From positions 682,001 through 746,000 of the forward strand of contig MU839829.1 of NCBI GenBank assembly GCA_030411725.1: DNA of 64,000 bases, in the 5' to 3' direction. This document shows positions 11,434 through 23,263 of the stretch, one piece after another. Every line of letters begins with the position of its first letter. Within the stretch, counting starts at the first letter, position 1. A program made the translations under genes and the position numbers. The notes under the pieces are model-generated. The model ran no database searches and had not been told where the DNA came from. It saw nothing but the letters and a program-made list of their open reading frames with translations. This DNA comes from Echria macrotheca (lineage: Eukaryota; Ascomycota; Sordariomycetes; Sordariales; Schizotheciaceae).

Positions 11434-13907
11434 ATGGCGAAAGGCAAAACCCCCCAGGACGTGGTCAGCGACTTCTGGAAGGGTTTCGTGACCAGCTCGC
11501 CGGGCAAGGTGACCACCATCTTCCCCGACAACCTCTACAAAACTCTCCTTCCTCGCCCACACGCCACCGACAGCGGCGCATCCCAGACAAACTTCGGCGC
11601 AGGCTACGAGGCCGCCGCCAACGAATGCCGCAACAAAGTAGCGCGCATCGTCCGCGATTGCATGCGGGCCAACACCAAATTTTCCGACCCGGACTTTGAC
11701 CTGCGCGCCCACGGTTGGGATTGCCTGGTCGGCCTGACCTGGACGCCTCCGACGGTCCGGGCGCACGCCGGCGACGTCGAGGAGGCCCTCGGCACGCTGC
11801 AGGAGAACAAGGTGTTTGGGGACGTCACGCTGCCGATCGACGTGTCCACGCTGCGCAAGGTCCTCGCTGGCAAGCCTGTGGATGACGACGACGATGATGA
11901 TGATCCCACGGAGGAAGTGTTCAATCCGAATCCGCAGGCGGTTCATCGGGTCGACTGGATCTATGAGGATCCCCAGTTCGAGGTGGACGGGTTCTCGTCG
12001 TCGGATATCCTCCAGGGGGCGAACTCGGCCGACTGTTGGTGGTTGAGCGCCGTGGCGACGATTTGTCACCGGCGCGAGCTGATGGACAAGATGTGTGTCG
12101 CGCGCAACGAGGCCTGTGGTGTGTATGGGTTTGTGTTTTATCGGGATGGCGCCTGGATCTCGACTGTTGTCGACGATAATCTGTTCCTCGCGCGTCCGGA
12201 TTTCGGGGCCGCGGTTGGCGGGGACTTGCATGACCCAACCAACAGCGCCATGCGCAAGTATCGCCGCACGCATCAGACGGGCTCCGAGGCCTTGTACTTT
12301 GCCGCGTGTCGCGATGCTAACGAGACGTGGCTGCCTCTTCTTGAGAAGGCGTATGCCAAGGCGCACGGCGATTACCATTCCATCTTTGGTGGTTGGGTCG
12401 GCGAGGGTGTTGAGGATTTGACTGGGGGTGTCAACTCGGAGATGGTCCTGGAGGATGTGCTCTTCAAGGATGCGCTGTGGATGGAGCTGCTTAACGAGGA
12501 GAAGCATTTCGTCTTCGGACTCGATATCCTGGATCAGTCGGGCGTCGAGTCCAAGAATGGGCTGGCCAATGCTCATGCGTACTCGCTGCTCGAGGCGCGT
12601 GAGGAGGCCGGTGAGGATGGAAAGCGTGTGAGACTGGTCAAGATCCGGAACCCGTGGGGTGAAAGGGGCGCCGATGGCATTGGGGAGTGGAACGGGCCGT
12701 GGAGTGACGGCTCAAAAGAGTGGAGTCCTTATTGGGTACGTGTCTGCCTTGTTGCTGCGGGAGAAAGGATCTAACGTGACAGCTCAACAAACTCAACTAC
12801 CGCTTCGAGAATGACGGCGTCTTTTGGATGACATACGCCGATATGCTTGGCACCTTTACGAACCTCTACCGCACCCGACTTTTCGACGACGCGTGGACCG
12901 TAACCCAGGAGTGGACGGCCGTCAACGTGGCCTGGCTGACTGGCTACCTGCAAAAGAAGTTTATTGTGGAAGTCAAGCAGACGGGTACAGCCGTGTTTGT
13001 CTTGCAGCAAGTACGTGCCCCCTGCCAACCTCACCACTGACAACATCGAATACTGATTTGTAAAACAAAGCTCGACACACGCTATTTCCGCGGCCTCGAA
13101 GGCCAGTACACTTTCCTCCTGCATTTCATCCTGCAAAAACGCGGCAGCCCACCGGGCGAATATCTCTGTCGGGTGCGTCCCCGCGGCGGAAGCAGCGCCA
13201 GCCGCCGCACAACCAGCCGGTCCGTCAGCTGCGAGGTCGAGGGGCTCGAGCCGGGCGTGTACGAGGTCCTGCCTAAGATCACGGCGCATCGGCATCGTGA
13301 TCGGCCGCCTGTCGACAGGGTGGTTAGTCTGCTCGCGGAACGCAAGCCTCTCAAGCTCAGACAGGTTGGGTTGAGCTTTGATCTTGCGCATGCCAAGGCG
13401 TTGAGGGCGGATTTGGCAAGGGACGAGGCTGCGAAGAAGGCTGGTGCGGGGGAGGGAGCGGTGGAGGGGAGTGATACGGTAGATAGTGAGACAAAGGGGG
13501 ATGGCGAGGATGTAAGGGAGGATGAAGACGAGGAGAGGGAGGAGGAAACGGAGGAGGAGAGCGGTACTGAAGAGGAGGAAGACGACGAAGAAGAAGAAGA
13601 TGGAGAGTCTGACCCAAAGGAGGCAGTTGAAGAAAACGAAGCGGAAAAGAAGGAGGCAGAAGAAGAGGACGCCGAGGGTGGAGAAGTTTTGTATGAAGCC
13701 ATCATGGAGCAAGGTGGTGGATTCATGTCGGGTATGGGCCTGCAGGAGGAGGAGGAGGACAGTGATGGTGACGACGACCCAAACTCGAAGTGGAATGCCG
13801 TCTGTGTGATTGGGCTGCGCGTCTACTCGCAAGACCCTGGTGTTTCTGTCCGGCTTGCGGATCCTCGAGATGCAGAGGAGGCGTCAAGTGTGAATCCGAC
13901 TTCGTAG
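11434..13907 (+). CDS. Calpain-family cysteine protease
   Basis: Three exons (11434-12735, 12783-13010, 13071-13907) give 788 aa. The papain-like calpain core shows the catalytic cysteine in NSADCWWLSA (residue 201), the histidine in GLANAHAYSLLEA (381) and the asparagine in VKIRNPWGE (406), so the triad is complete and the enzyme should be active. A run of eight aspartates (about residues 150-157) precedes the core. After the protease core comes a beta-rich C2-like domain (LDTRYFRGLEGQYTFLLHFI), then a very acidic Glu/Asp-rich stretch (about residues 620-730) and a short end resembling the close of a calpain beta-sandwich. No EF-hands are seen. Calpains of this fungal type act in the cytoplasm by limited proteolysis. 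The large antisense frames in this locus are shadows. Confidence 0.9.
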
Positions 13908-14218
13908 ATCTGTTGGATGCCTAGATAGAAACCTGGAATTGTTAGATAAAACTGGGAGTTTCAAGGTGCGAGAATACCTAGCTTGCAAGGCATCATCACG
14001 TATCACGAAATCATCAAGCACTTTATGCGCGGGAACAACACCAATCCATTACCCCCCATCTACCAATTCCCACGCGAAAACACAAAACAGAAAGGGGTAT
14101 CAACCCGTGAGGTCACGCCTCTACAAACTCCCAAAAACGCCTCGCATTACATGCCCAAGGCCTCCCATCCCATCCCCAAGGCCTCCCATTACAACCCCGG
14201 GGCTTACCTTCCCAAAAA
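13908..14218. other. Short convergent intergenic region
   Basis: This 311-bp gap lies between the ends of two convergent genes. It contains near-identical 15-18 bp direct repeats based on CCAAGGCCTCCCAT (about 14156-14192), and probably both 3' UTRs. Confidence 0.45.
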
Positions 14219-16195
14219 TTACTCCTCCTCGGGCATCGCAAACGCGTTGAGCTGCACAAACAACACCTGCACGCCCAACGCATCCCGTCCCTCGATATCG
14301 TACAGGAACAGCTCCGAGAGCCGCGCCCGACGCGGGTCGTCCATCGTTCCCGCACGCTCGACCGGGAGGACGAGAAGGTCGAACCACACCGTGCGAGGTG
14401 CGACGGTCGGGAGGGGGTCGACGGTGTCGACCAGCGGGACAACGGCGGTGGTCGTGGTTGTCGTGGTCGTGGTCGTCGTTGTCGAGGCGGTGTCGCTGGC
14501 GACAGCGACAGTGTGATTGCCGTTCGCGAGAACAGCAGGGAGGGTGCCGTAGCCCATTAAGGCTGCGTATTGGCGCAGGTAGTACCTTTTTGATCGGGAA
14601 TGTTAGTATAAATTGAGAGGTGATGGGAATTGGATAGAAAAAGGGAATGAAGGATTGGAATCGGGGTCGTGGGGTCATTAGGTGGTTAGATAAGTGATAG
14701 CCTTGTTCGCAGCCTTGCGCTTCCAGAGCCCGGCCCCTCCTCCCCTCCCCACGCCCGCCGAATATGTATTCAGGTCGGCGAGGTGAGTGGAGGTGAGAGC
14801 CCAAAGACACGAAGACGTGCTACCATTGGGGAGTTGTGCAAAAGAAATTGGATTTCATTGATCGAAATGAATTCGACATCCTCCCCCACGGGCGACGAGG
14901 ACAAGGACAAAGACGAGGACGTGCACCAGATTGTCCAGCTCCTAAGACACCGCGCAAGCGAAAGTCTCTTTGCTCGCTTCCCCACGCACACCATTGTGCG
15001 GCCCATTGTCCAAGCGGCACAGCGAGCGACGCAGCCTCGCTCTTCAAAGCGATCGAGCAAATGACGCTGAGCCTGGAAATGTTTGGGGATGGGGACAGTC
15101 CGGCCTTGCGCGCGTACGGCCGAACCTCACCAGGGAGATGTTGCTCGGCGAAGCGCGCATGATTCAGACCATATGGGAGGAGAAGAAGGGAGAGGAAGAT
15201 CGATACGAGGAACTAATGAACCAGCTGCTTTTGGTCTGGTGCTTTTGTGTGATTGTGACGTGGATGTAGAGTGAAAGGGAATAGTCTAGTCAAGGGACTG
15301 ATAGCAGCAAACAAGACCACGACTATAACAGAGAGTTCCCACTGGGACTTCACCCTGTCATGACCCTTTTTCCTGGGGGGAGGAGGGAGGGAGGGACGAG
15401 AAACTTCTCGCACGTCCAGATTTCAAAGAATCTTTTCTAATCCAGACACGTGAGAAGCCTAGATATTCGCGTTTGTTTCGAATTGTTTCGAATTGTTTCG
15501 ACCCGGCGAAGTAGAGGGAGGGTCGGCGAAGCGGTCGGCGACGGGTGTAGAGAAACACTGAAAGCAAAGCAGAGCCACCAGGACGTGATCGGCGATGTCT
15601 TAAAGAGATGAGGAGCATCGCCGGATGACACTTGTCATACTCGTCCCAGCGATCGGCGTCTTGACGACGATGGGTCGAGAGATTGGGGGTTTCCCAGACC
15701 CAGACACTATCGTCGTCTTCATCGCGACCATAAATTGAGGAGGGCAAGGCAACATCCCACTCCCAACGAATTGAGAAGGCCAAGATCGTGCTGGATAGGA
15801 TACCGGGGGAAAGAAGGCAGAAAGAGAGAAGAAAAGACGTACCAGAAGGTACCGCCCACCCAGGACGGCACGGGCGTCTCACCGATGAGACGGAAGTTGT
15901 TGGCTGCCGCCAGCATGGCAGCCGAGGAGATTGGCCTCCGGGCAGGCGCAATCCCCATCTGCTCGAGGAGCAGAATGGCCAGGGGCTTGAAGGCCCCTGT
16001 CGTGGTGGTGGCGGTGGTGGTGCCCCCGTTGCTGGCGTGGGGCTGGGCGCCGTTGGTGGGCGCGGGCGCGGGCGCGGAGGAGGAGGCGGGCGCGGGCGAG
16101 GGAGCGGGCGAGGCGGCGCCGTTGGGCGCGGGCGAGGGAGCGGGCGAGGCGGCGCCGTTGGGCGCGGCGGCGGACGAATCCGCGGGAGCAGACAT
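14219..16195 (-). CDS. Conserved-looking hypothetical protein with a 1.26-kb intron
   Basis: Two exons on the minus strand, 16195-15843 and 14585-14219, join through a split tryptophan codon (TG|G) into 239 aa. The splice reads VGGTFW then YYLRQYAALMGYG, with donor GTACGT and acceptor AAAAAG behind a CTAAC branch site. Residues 1-65 are a repetitive Ala/Pro/Ser-rich region with two copies of PNGAASPAPSPA. The middle (KPLAILLLEQMGIAPARRP) is a hydrophobic helix region, possibly membrane-associated. A run of about a dozen threonines separates it from a well-ordered C-terminal part containing RTVWFDLLVLPVERAG. The function is not recognised. The intron is about 20 times longer than most others in the window and carries extra coding-like sequence. 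Additional internal exons cannot be excluded. Confidence 0.65.
14880..15272 (+). pseudogene. Frameshifted coding-like relic inside the intron
   Basis: On the plus strand three successive frames each look coding. They are VHQIVQLLRHRASESL (about 14916-14965), SLFKAIEQMTLSLEMFG (about 15037-15087) and REMLLGEARMIQTIWEEKKG (about 15133-15192). They overlap with +1 shifts and have no GT-AG intron between them. Codon use is rich in G/C third bases. This fits a decayed or truncated gene, or an inserted fragment, lying antisense within the large intron of the host gene. I do not recognise the protein. A nested functional gene would need a different exon model. Confidence 0.35.
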
Positions 16196-18089
16196 CTTGG
16201 TTTTTTCTTCAAACTGAAAATTGAGTAGAAAGATTAGTGTCAGAGTATCATGAGGGGGCATCGTATGGGGCGGTGTCGGTGCTGGCGGTCGATGGTGCTG
16301 GTGCTGGTGATGGGGTTTACTCACGATTCTGCTGGTGGTTGGGTTTGAAGAAGGAAGAAGAAGAGGAGGAGAGGAAAAAATTGGTGGTGAGCCCTAAATA
16401 GGAAGAATTGATCAGGGCCCGCGTTTGGGTTTGCCAAATCATCTGAACTCTCGTCGTCGTGGAGCGCGCCTTCTCTGGGTTGTTCTGGTTTGATAGTGGG
16501 TCCCTTGCCTGCTATCGTCCTCCATACTCGGCGGTCATGGTCGGCATTGGGGGCGATTGTGGATGGGACGAAATTTCTAGTGATGGAGTTGATTTATATG
16601 TCTGGAGGACAGTGGGAGACTTTGATGTTATTCGGGCGCGTAACGACTAAGAGCGGCGCACAGTGGCATGGGATATCCATGGAACTTGGCCCGAGAAACT
16701 GGTTTCGTTGCTATCTTTTCGTATATCTACTATCATTTCATCTCTACGTTGTATTGATTCAAGTGGTCGTCTCACTTACTGGTCTGGGGGATGCTTCCCA
16801 GCCTCGTGGGGGCGATTTCCTCGTCCGATATGGAGGTGGCAGCTGTTTGCTCCATCATATGAACTCCGGACGACGAAAAACACCCACGCACTTTTCGGAT
16901 ATCACACTTGGGTGGCATTAGAATATATCTTCTCCAGAATCGCTCCATGGTATGCATCTAACCCCGCCTACACTTCTTCTACTCGGCGCTATCACCGGAA
17001 CCCATGCTGACAAAATCGTTTCAGGTTTGACTCACGGAGTACATACGATCAAGAACGCAAGAAACCTCAGCTTTGGTGTTCAGATCAAGGTGATATGACT
17101 ACCTTTGGAACACGAACAAAAAAATGTTAGGTCCTCAGTTATTCTGCCATCATGCGGAGGAAAACAAGCCTCTGGACTTGAGGATTAGTCCCCAAGTTCA
17201 TATTGTCAGCATGATTAATTACACTAGTTGGGCTCGGGAAATCTCGACAGACAAGCACGCCGTCGAGGTGACAATTCCGACGGGTTCATGGCGCCATTCG
17301 GTAAGTACTCTTTGCAAACACGCAGGTGATCCTCAGGCTCGCACCCCTCGGCCAAAAACTCGGAGGAGCCAATGTTCCCCCCATCGCTGAATAACACCGG
17401 GCAAACCTTCTAATGGGACTGTTGCAACTGAACTGCTCATCTGGCATGGGACCGACAGCTTCTGGATACCCATGATGATACTAACGATACATGACTCATG
17501 AGGATACTGGTGACACATGCCCGTAGCTCACATAGGTAGTCAGTCAAAGATGAATCAGCACCAGTTCATTTGGGGAGTCCATACAGTATAACTCTTTAAA
17601 TTGACAGCCCAGCCGATTGTTTGTCAATGGTCAAGATCTCCTCCTTTGGGGGGCACTCATATCCATGAAAGTTGTCACAAAGATTTCACTTTCGACAGGA
17701 CCAAACTGGGGACAAGAGGAAGATCCATCTTAGCTGGGTGTTGGAGATGGTGCTCGCAGCTCACTACACCTTGAGTAGGTAGGTAGGTAGTTAGACATGA
17801 CTTAGCTTATTTAGCTCGCATCTCTAGCTCTACTTGGCGGCAAGTTAGAAGGGATTAGCTCAACCAGGTTCGCGTCTAACCTCCACACAAACCATGCCCA
17901 GAAACATCACTCCCGCAGTAGCTCGAGGACACTACATCACGCACGCACCCGCCCAGAGATACACCACTCAAGAGGTATATGTATATACACGGACCAAGAA
18001 CATGACAACTCGGCAACCTAGGTATCTCATGCATCTAGACACAGGAAAGTAATCACGCACTCAACACGCTATGCACGCTCCCATGCCCA
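16196..18089. other. Gene-free region
   Basis: Nearly 1.9 kb with no supported gene. Open frames are short and lack codon bias. A small (GTAG)n-type run occurs at 17775-17792. The first 150 bp presumably contains the promoter of the minus-strand gene starting at 16195. Confidence 0.45.
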
Positions 18090-19113
18090 TCAAAACCCCG
18101 GTATCCTATCAAACAACCCATCATAAATCCTCCCAACCCACCCCATCGTCATCCCACCCCTCGCCACAACCCCCAGGCCCCCAGCAGCCCAAAGAACCAC
18201 CGCCCCCGCCGCAACCGCATTGATCACCATCAACCGCCTCCTCCTTCGTCTCTTCACCCCCCGATCAACGACCAGATTTCCCGTCGGCCAGGGCACCTTC
18301 CACCCGGCCCCCTGCGCCAGCCCAAACCACCGCGCCCACCCCCAAACCATATGTCCACAGCCGACCACCAACAGCCCACCATACGCCAGCCAACTCGTCA
18401 CCGGATGTCGTGCAAACCCATGTGCCACATATGCCAAGCCAATATTCGCACTGTCACCCTCCACCGCCAACGGCAAGCCCCTGTTCACAAAGACGTGTGC
18501 CGCGTATGCAACCGTGAAAATGTAGCCCGAGATGGCGATGTAGCTCACGGCCGGCCAGGGCGAGTGTTTCCTATGCGCATGAGGGTGGGCGCCGTACCGC
18601 GCAACGTTGTGCGCACGACGGGTGAGGCGGAGCGCGATGCCCGAGCCGACGTGTGCGAGGACGGGGATAAAAACGAGGAGCGGTTCGGAGATGGGGGTTT
18701 GGTGGATTTCGCGCGCGAGGAGGAGGTAGGACTCGGAGGCGGGGACGGAGCGGGACACGAGCGGGATGAGGGAGGTGGTGGCTAGGTGGAGGGTTGCGAA
18801 GACGGAGAAGGTGTAGGAGGAGTAGCGTTGGATGCGGGTTACTTTTGGCATGGTTAGCGTATTGCGAGGGGGGAAAGGGCAAGAGGGAGGAAATACGGTA
18901 GTAGATCGCTCCGTGGCCATTTCCACTTAGACCGACGCCGTTGGTGGTAGGGGAGAGCGGTTTGTTGTCGTCGCCGGCTTCCTCGGGGAGAGGGGGGAGG
19001 TCTTTGTCGGTGATGGGTCGGGACGTCGGGGATTCGATTGGCGATGGGTCGAGCTGCATCAGCGAGATGAGCGTATCTTGCGACGGTTTGGAGTGGAGAG
19101 ATTGTGAGTCCAT
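18090..19113 (-). CDS. MCP1: MCP1-like mitochondrial membrane protein
   Basis: Two minus-strand exons, 19113-18897 and 18841-18090, give 322 aa. The 55-bp intron is removed within the motif YYLTRIQRYSSYTF. The first 70 residues are polar and disordered. Two copies of a repeated membrane unit follow: RIQRYSSYTFSVFATLHLAT with LVFIPVLAHVGSGIALRL, then SYIAISGYIFTVAYAAHVFV with YGGLLVVGCGHMVWGWARW, and a final helix. This order, with conserved histidines in the helices, matches the DUF1691 domain of Mcp1, an outer mitochondrial membrane protein of yeast. Mcp1 suppresses loss of ER-mitochondria tethering and supports lipid homeostasis together with Vps13. The assignment rests on recalled family features, so orthology is likely but not proven. 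The start lies in a strong context (GCCGCCATGG), and the gene shares a promoter with the C2H2 gene at 19438. Confidence 0.8.
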
Positions 19114-19437
19114 GGCGGCGTGGACGGCGCTCTGCCGGCTGCCACTCGGATCGTGCTGTCGTTTTGTCTGTTCACGATGGTGGTTTTGGAGTTGTGGATT
19201 TGTTGAGTTGGCCAGTGGCGCGGGTTGTGTTGAGTCGTGCGCTAACTGCGGGACCCCTTTGCCGGCAAGCCGGGGTACCGCGGCGCACTGTGGGGGATGC
19301 CCCACCCCTGCCAGGGCCTTCTTGGCAGGGTTTGGACGAACGTCATCCCAAACAAACCGTCCACTTCCAGCTCAACGGTTAACACCACCCGAAGAAAACA
19401 CAGCTAGACAACAGCCCAATATTCGGACAACCACACA
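19114..19437. promoter_or_regulatory. Bidirectional promoter of MCP1-like and C2H2 genes
   Basis: Only 324 bp separate two divergent start codons, so the promoters must overlap. The side next to 19438 is rich in CAAC/ACAC leader sequence. No specific factor site is claimed. Confidence 0.5.
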
Positions 19438-20001
19438 ATGCCTCCAGTAATCACCCTCCCTCAATTGCCAGCTCATCCTGACATGAATCAGCGCGACCAA
19501 ACCCTCCCCCCTCCGCAGACGGCCGCCGCCCGCGAGGCCCTCCAGTCCTTCTACTGCCAGCTCTGCCAAAAGGGCTACACACGCATGAACGACTACGAGG
19601 CCCACCTCAGCAGCTACGACCACAGCCACAAGCAGCGTCTTAAGGATATGAAGGCCATGGTGCGCGACCCGACGGCTGCCGCCCGCGCCCGTAAGCAGGA
19701 GCAGAAGGCCGAGGGCGTGATTAGTATCAAGCTGGGCGAGGCTGTAGCCGGCGGTTCGTCTGGTACTGGATCAGGCGGTTTTAAGAAGGGCGGGTTCAAA
19801 AAGTCTGGATTCAAGTCGGCTTTCGTTCCGGTCGATGACAACAACGACACTGGTTCTACGGCCAATGTGAAGAAAGACCAGGATCAGGCGGACGTCAAGG
19901 GATCACCGGCCGTCCCGCAACAACCCAAGAGCGAGCCTGTCGAGAGCGATACCGAGGACGAGGGGTACGAGATGTATGACCCCAGGAAACCGACCGACTG
20001 A
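19438..20001 (+). CDS. C2H2-type zinc finger protein, GPATCH8/zf-met-like
   Basis: A single 187-aa exon. A single finger, FYCQLCQKGYTRMNDYEAHL, followed by SSYDHSHKQRLKDMKAM, has the C-x2-C-x12-H-x5-H spacing of the U1-like/matrin (zf-met) class, which often binds RNA and occurs in splicing-associated proteins such as GPATCH8. After it come a basic helix, a Gly/Phe/Lys repeat (three copies of a GGFKK/SGFK unit, about residues 112-130) and an acidic Ser/Asp-rich tail. It is probably nuclear. No introns are needed, and the ATG in ACACAATGCC context is the first of the frame. Confidence 0.8.
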   Translation: MPPVITLPQLPAHPDMNQRDQTLPPPQTAAAREALQSFYCQLCQKGYTRMNDYEAHLSSYDHSHKQRLKDMKAMVRDPTAAARARKQEQKAEGVISIKLGEAVAGGSSGTGSGGFKKGGFKKSGFKSAFVPVDDNNDTGSTANVKKDQDQADVKGSPAVPQQPKSEPVESDTEDEGYEMYDPRKPTD

Positions 20002-20029
20002 AGTCACCAAGTCACCACTGAATGCCCTA

Positions 20030-20117
20030 AGCGTTGTTTATTCCTCGTCGATGCACTGCCATTTGCATTTTATGGCCTGCGAAGCGTTGTTTATTCTTCA
20101 TCGATGCACCGCCATTC
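20030..20117 (+). repeat. 35-bp direct repeat
   Basis: Units at 20030-20064 and 20083-20117 share AGCGTTGTTTATTC and GATGCA-CGCCATT blocks. All four or so differences are transitions (C/T or G/A). The repeat lies just past the stop of the C2H2 gene, in its probable 3' UTR. Confidence 0.7.
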
Positions 20118-20153
20118 ATCAAAAATGGGTAGCCAACTGGGTTGTGGAGAATC

Positions 20154-22612
20154 CTACGACCCTCCTAACGTCCACATGACTGGATCGAAATCGACCATGT
20201 CATCATCAACCAACCCGAGGACGTGCCGATTCCCCGAGAACCAGTTCCCCAGCTCGGCAGTTTGTCTCATATCCAGCCCCATGGAAGTATCAGCAAACGT
20301 TGCGTCCGGATGGGCAGACATGTCAAGATGGGGCATGAACCCCAGCTGACTGAGGTAGATATCCATGCCATTACCAACAAGGTTGAGATCCTCATCCTGC
20401 TTCGCTTTGGTCTCGATGTACAGCCTGGCAACATTATATAGAACCTGGCAGACACCATAGAAACGCTTGGTGGCCTTGGACGTGGAGCACAGCGGCTGCA
20501 GCGAGTCGGCAAAGTCGGACAGCCGCTGGAGGTCTTCAAGACTGGAAGTCTCGATGACGTGGCAAAAGAGGACGATAACGGGTACAAAAGGGACGTACAG
20601 GATGGTCCTGGTCTGTTAGCTTTGTTTAACAAGTGTCAATAGATGCGATTACCAGTGAATGTATCCAGACCTGACCAGATCGTCACCCGCTATCCGCATG
20701 CAGTCATGATGTCTCTTGAAGGCCATGCGGGCCGCGTCGACACACATGGAGCCGGCGTGGCCGTCGTGGTTGGGAATAGCACGGTACACAAGCGTCTTGG
20801 CCGAGTAGAACATGACATCGTCCGATGCAACCGACATTTGCACGGAGAAAGGACCCTGGTCGCCGCCGTCGGTATCGTCCACACTGTCCACGTCGAGACC
20901 GGCCGCCTGTCTCTCGGATCGCATCCGCTGCATCATGGCATCCAGCATGTGAATCAGACCCGTTGCGCTTGCGGCCCGCTGCTCGGGCGGACGTGTTAAA
21001 GCGGCAGGACTAAACAGCTGCTCATACGCCTTTCCGATGAACTCGGCGTGCGTGATCCATTGACTGAACACCGCGCGCCATGCCGGGTCAGGGACTGAGA
21101 TGGTGGGACCCAGAGTGCGGGGGACAGTGATGTCGTAGTCCTGGATGGTGGCGTTGCGGCCGAAGCGCAGCGAGAAGGCCTTGTCGAAGGCGTAGACGAA
21201 CCAGAAGAGGGCGGCTGTGATGTCGCTTGTGGCGGCGTCGGTTTGCGGCTGGGGTTGGCGGTGGTAGCCTAGAGTTTGGCAGATGGTCGCGGCGGTTATG
21301 TTGAAGCGCCAGGCGAGGGTGAATTTTGACATTTCGACGGCGTAGGCGGACTATGTGCAGCATGTGTAAGCTATGGGTGCAGGGAGGTTGAGAACAAGGG
21401 CCGCTGATGGGAAAGTCGCTAGTGGAAAAGTAGCCTACCGCAAGCAGCAACACCTCGACGCTCTCTTTCCGTGGCGGCATCAGCAGAGGTAAGTGAACCA
21501 GGGCTGTTTCGAGATTGGCGCGGCAGATGGCCTGATACTGCAGCAGCTCGGCGCGGCGATCGCCCTCCTCGAACCAAGCTCGTTCCTGTATGAGGAAGTA
21601 CAACGCGCCATTGACCATGGCGAACGTGTGCAGCGAGTAGTCGGTCGCCGGGAAGTAGACGGCCGCGGTGCGTTCGGAGAAGACGTCGGTCGACATGGCG
21701 CAGATCCAGGTTAGTGTAAAGCTCCGTGGCGGTCGCTCTGATACGAGTAAGGAACATTGTCTCGAACGCAAACATCACATAAGGGAAGAGCATACCCTTC
21801 AAACCCCTGAGGAGGTCCACAACAAAGGCTTGCGGGGGCATGGGAAGCTCGCGGAAGCCACCCCTCGGCAACGGGACGACGTGCTCAAACCGGGACTCGC
21901 GCGCAGTCTCGCGGTTCTGCATGGCGGCAATCTGTTGGAGAGACTGCAAGGCGGACTGGATTCCGGGATGGTGGACGGAAGTGCGAGAGACGGCATCGTG
22001 AAGGAACTCGGTGGCATAAGCCGTCTGGGCCGCCATGGAGGAGTCGCCCTCAAAGGTTGACGGCGCGTCGTCGTGGTCATCGCTGGATATCTCGGTTTCG
22101 TCTATCTCGGCACTCTCGACATGATCACTACCACTGACGGCATGTGGTGTGCTGCCACGCACCGTAGCTGGTGAAGGGGCCGGCTGGGTATTGCCTTCGA
22201 CGGTCGGCGGTCTCAGGCCGGTCAGGGACGCAGTCAGATCACGCAGCATGCCCTCGATGGAGGCGAGGCGATCTTCAAAGTGGTCGATCTTGCGCTCATA
22301 CTGCGACGAGATCAAGACGCGTGACCGCGGCTCCTTGGGCCGGAGCCCGGGTTCCGAGGTGGTGCATGGTCGGTTGGCGACCTGGCAATTGGAACATGGC
22401 GATTCCTTGTTGCATCGGATCTAGCAGACGCAATGCAATGAGCATTGCTGCCGCAGTGAATTGCGGGGACTGACCTTTCTAGTCCTACACTCATTACACG
22501 CGCGCTTGATGGCATTTCCTCCCTCGCCGTCGTTTTCCCGGTTCGAGTAACTTTGGTCGACGTCCATGTTGGCTGGTGGGGAGGTTGAAATTTTGGTGGG
22601 TTGCGGCGTCAT
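20154..22612 (-). CDS. Zn2Cys6 fungal transcription factor
   Basis: Five minus-strand exons (22612-22475, 22420-21796, 21737-21439, 21350-20653, 20607-20154) give 737 aa. The binuclear zinc cluster spans residues 39-65 with spacing C-x2-C-x6-C-x5-C-x2-C-x6-C; the first intron splits it after CNECRTRK. A coiled-coil-like dimerisation segment follows. The fungal-specific factor domain (Fungal_trans) covers the middle, with FSLRFGRNATIQDYDI-type core motifs and a conserved ILYVPFVPVIVLFCHVIE helix near the end. It should bind CGG-containing DNA in the nucleus. It diverges from the ABC transporter at 23264, a common arrangement for a pathway regulator controlling its neighbour. Start choice: 22612 gives a full leader, but an ATG at 22567 is also possible. 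Confidence 0.88.
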
Positions 22613-23263
22613 CCGCGACCCCTCAGTGCATGTGAGTTTTGATTGGCCCGTCAGGACGTCTCAGAACATACCTCTCGACTTTCCCAGGCTTCCCAGCGAC
22701 ATGTAATGCCCTTTAAGACTTGACCGATCTCGAAATGCTCTCCAAAGATTGTTGGAATGACATAGTTGGTTGCTTTTGTCCCAAAAGATGCTACTATTAA
22801 CCCGCAATCGACCCACTCGAGCCCATTGACCGCACCTCCTTGAGGTACCGAGCTAACAGATATTTAATGTTAGTTGTTGCATTGAGGTAAGAGACGTATC
22901 TTCACCTCCCGATCAACCTGCAGCAACGTCGGGAAGTCTCCGATGGCAGCCTAGGTCGGCACCAGACCTATGAATTTCTCCGATCCCGACCCGCGGACCC
23001 CGAGTCCGTGCTGAGATGCGCCAAAACCGACCCGAATCGGCACCGTCCGAGCAATGGGACGCCCCCTCTTCCGTCAACACTCGATTTTAGGCAGGTTTGC
23101 ACACGCAATGCGAGCAATCCGACCACGTCCACTGCCCTGAGATATATACCATATTTTCGCACATTTCACAGCCATGCGTTAAGTTGAACAACGCCCCCGT
23201 TTGGCTGGGAGCTCCAGACTGTTTTCCCCGTTCGGAGTTCCCACGTCATTTTGGAGCAACGCA
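22613..23263. promoter_or_regulatory. Divergent promoter of regulator and ABC transporter
   Basis: A 651-bp region between divergent starts. It contains scattered CGG/CCG triplets (for example CCGACCACG and CCCGTTCGG) that could be Zn2Cys6 sites, and the sequence TATATACCATATTTT at 23142-23156 that may act as a TATA region for the transporter. These are readings by eye; no site is proven. Confidence 0.45.

Noticed and set aside
12771..13832. 353-aa and 214-aa minus-strand open frames under the calpain gene
   Set aside because: They are antisense to exon 2-3 and the acidic GAG/GAA tract, giving Ser- or Leu/Phe-rich nonsense without domain features.
15358..16212. 284-aa minus-strand frame across exon 1 and the large intron
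   Set aside because: Its first part is Pro/Arg-rich and is the wrong register for the clear exon 1 (Ala/Pro/Ser-rich). A segment near 15620-15790 looks protein-like, but no phase-consistent exon joins it to both neighbours.
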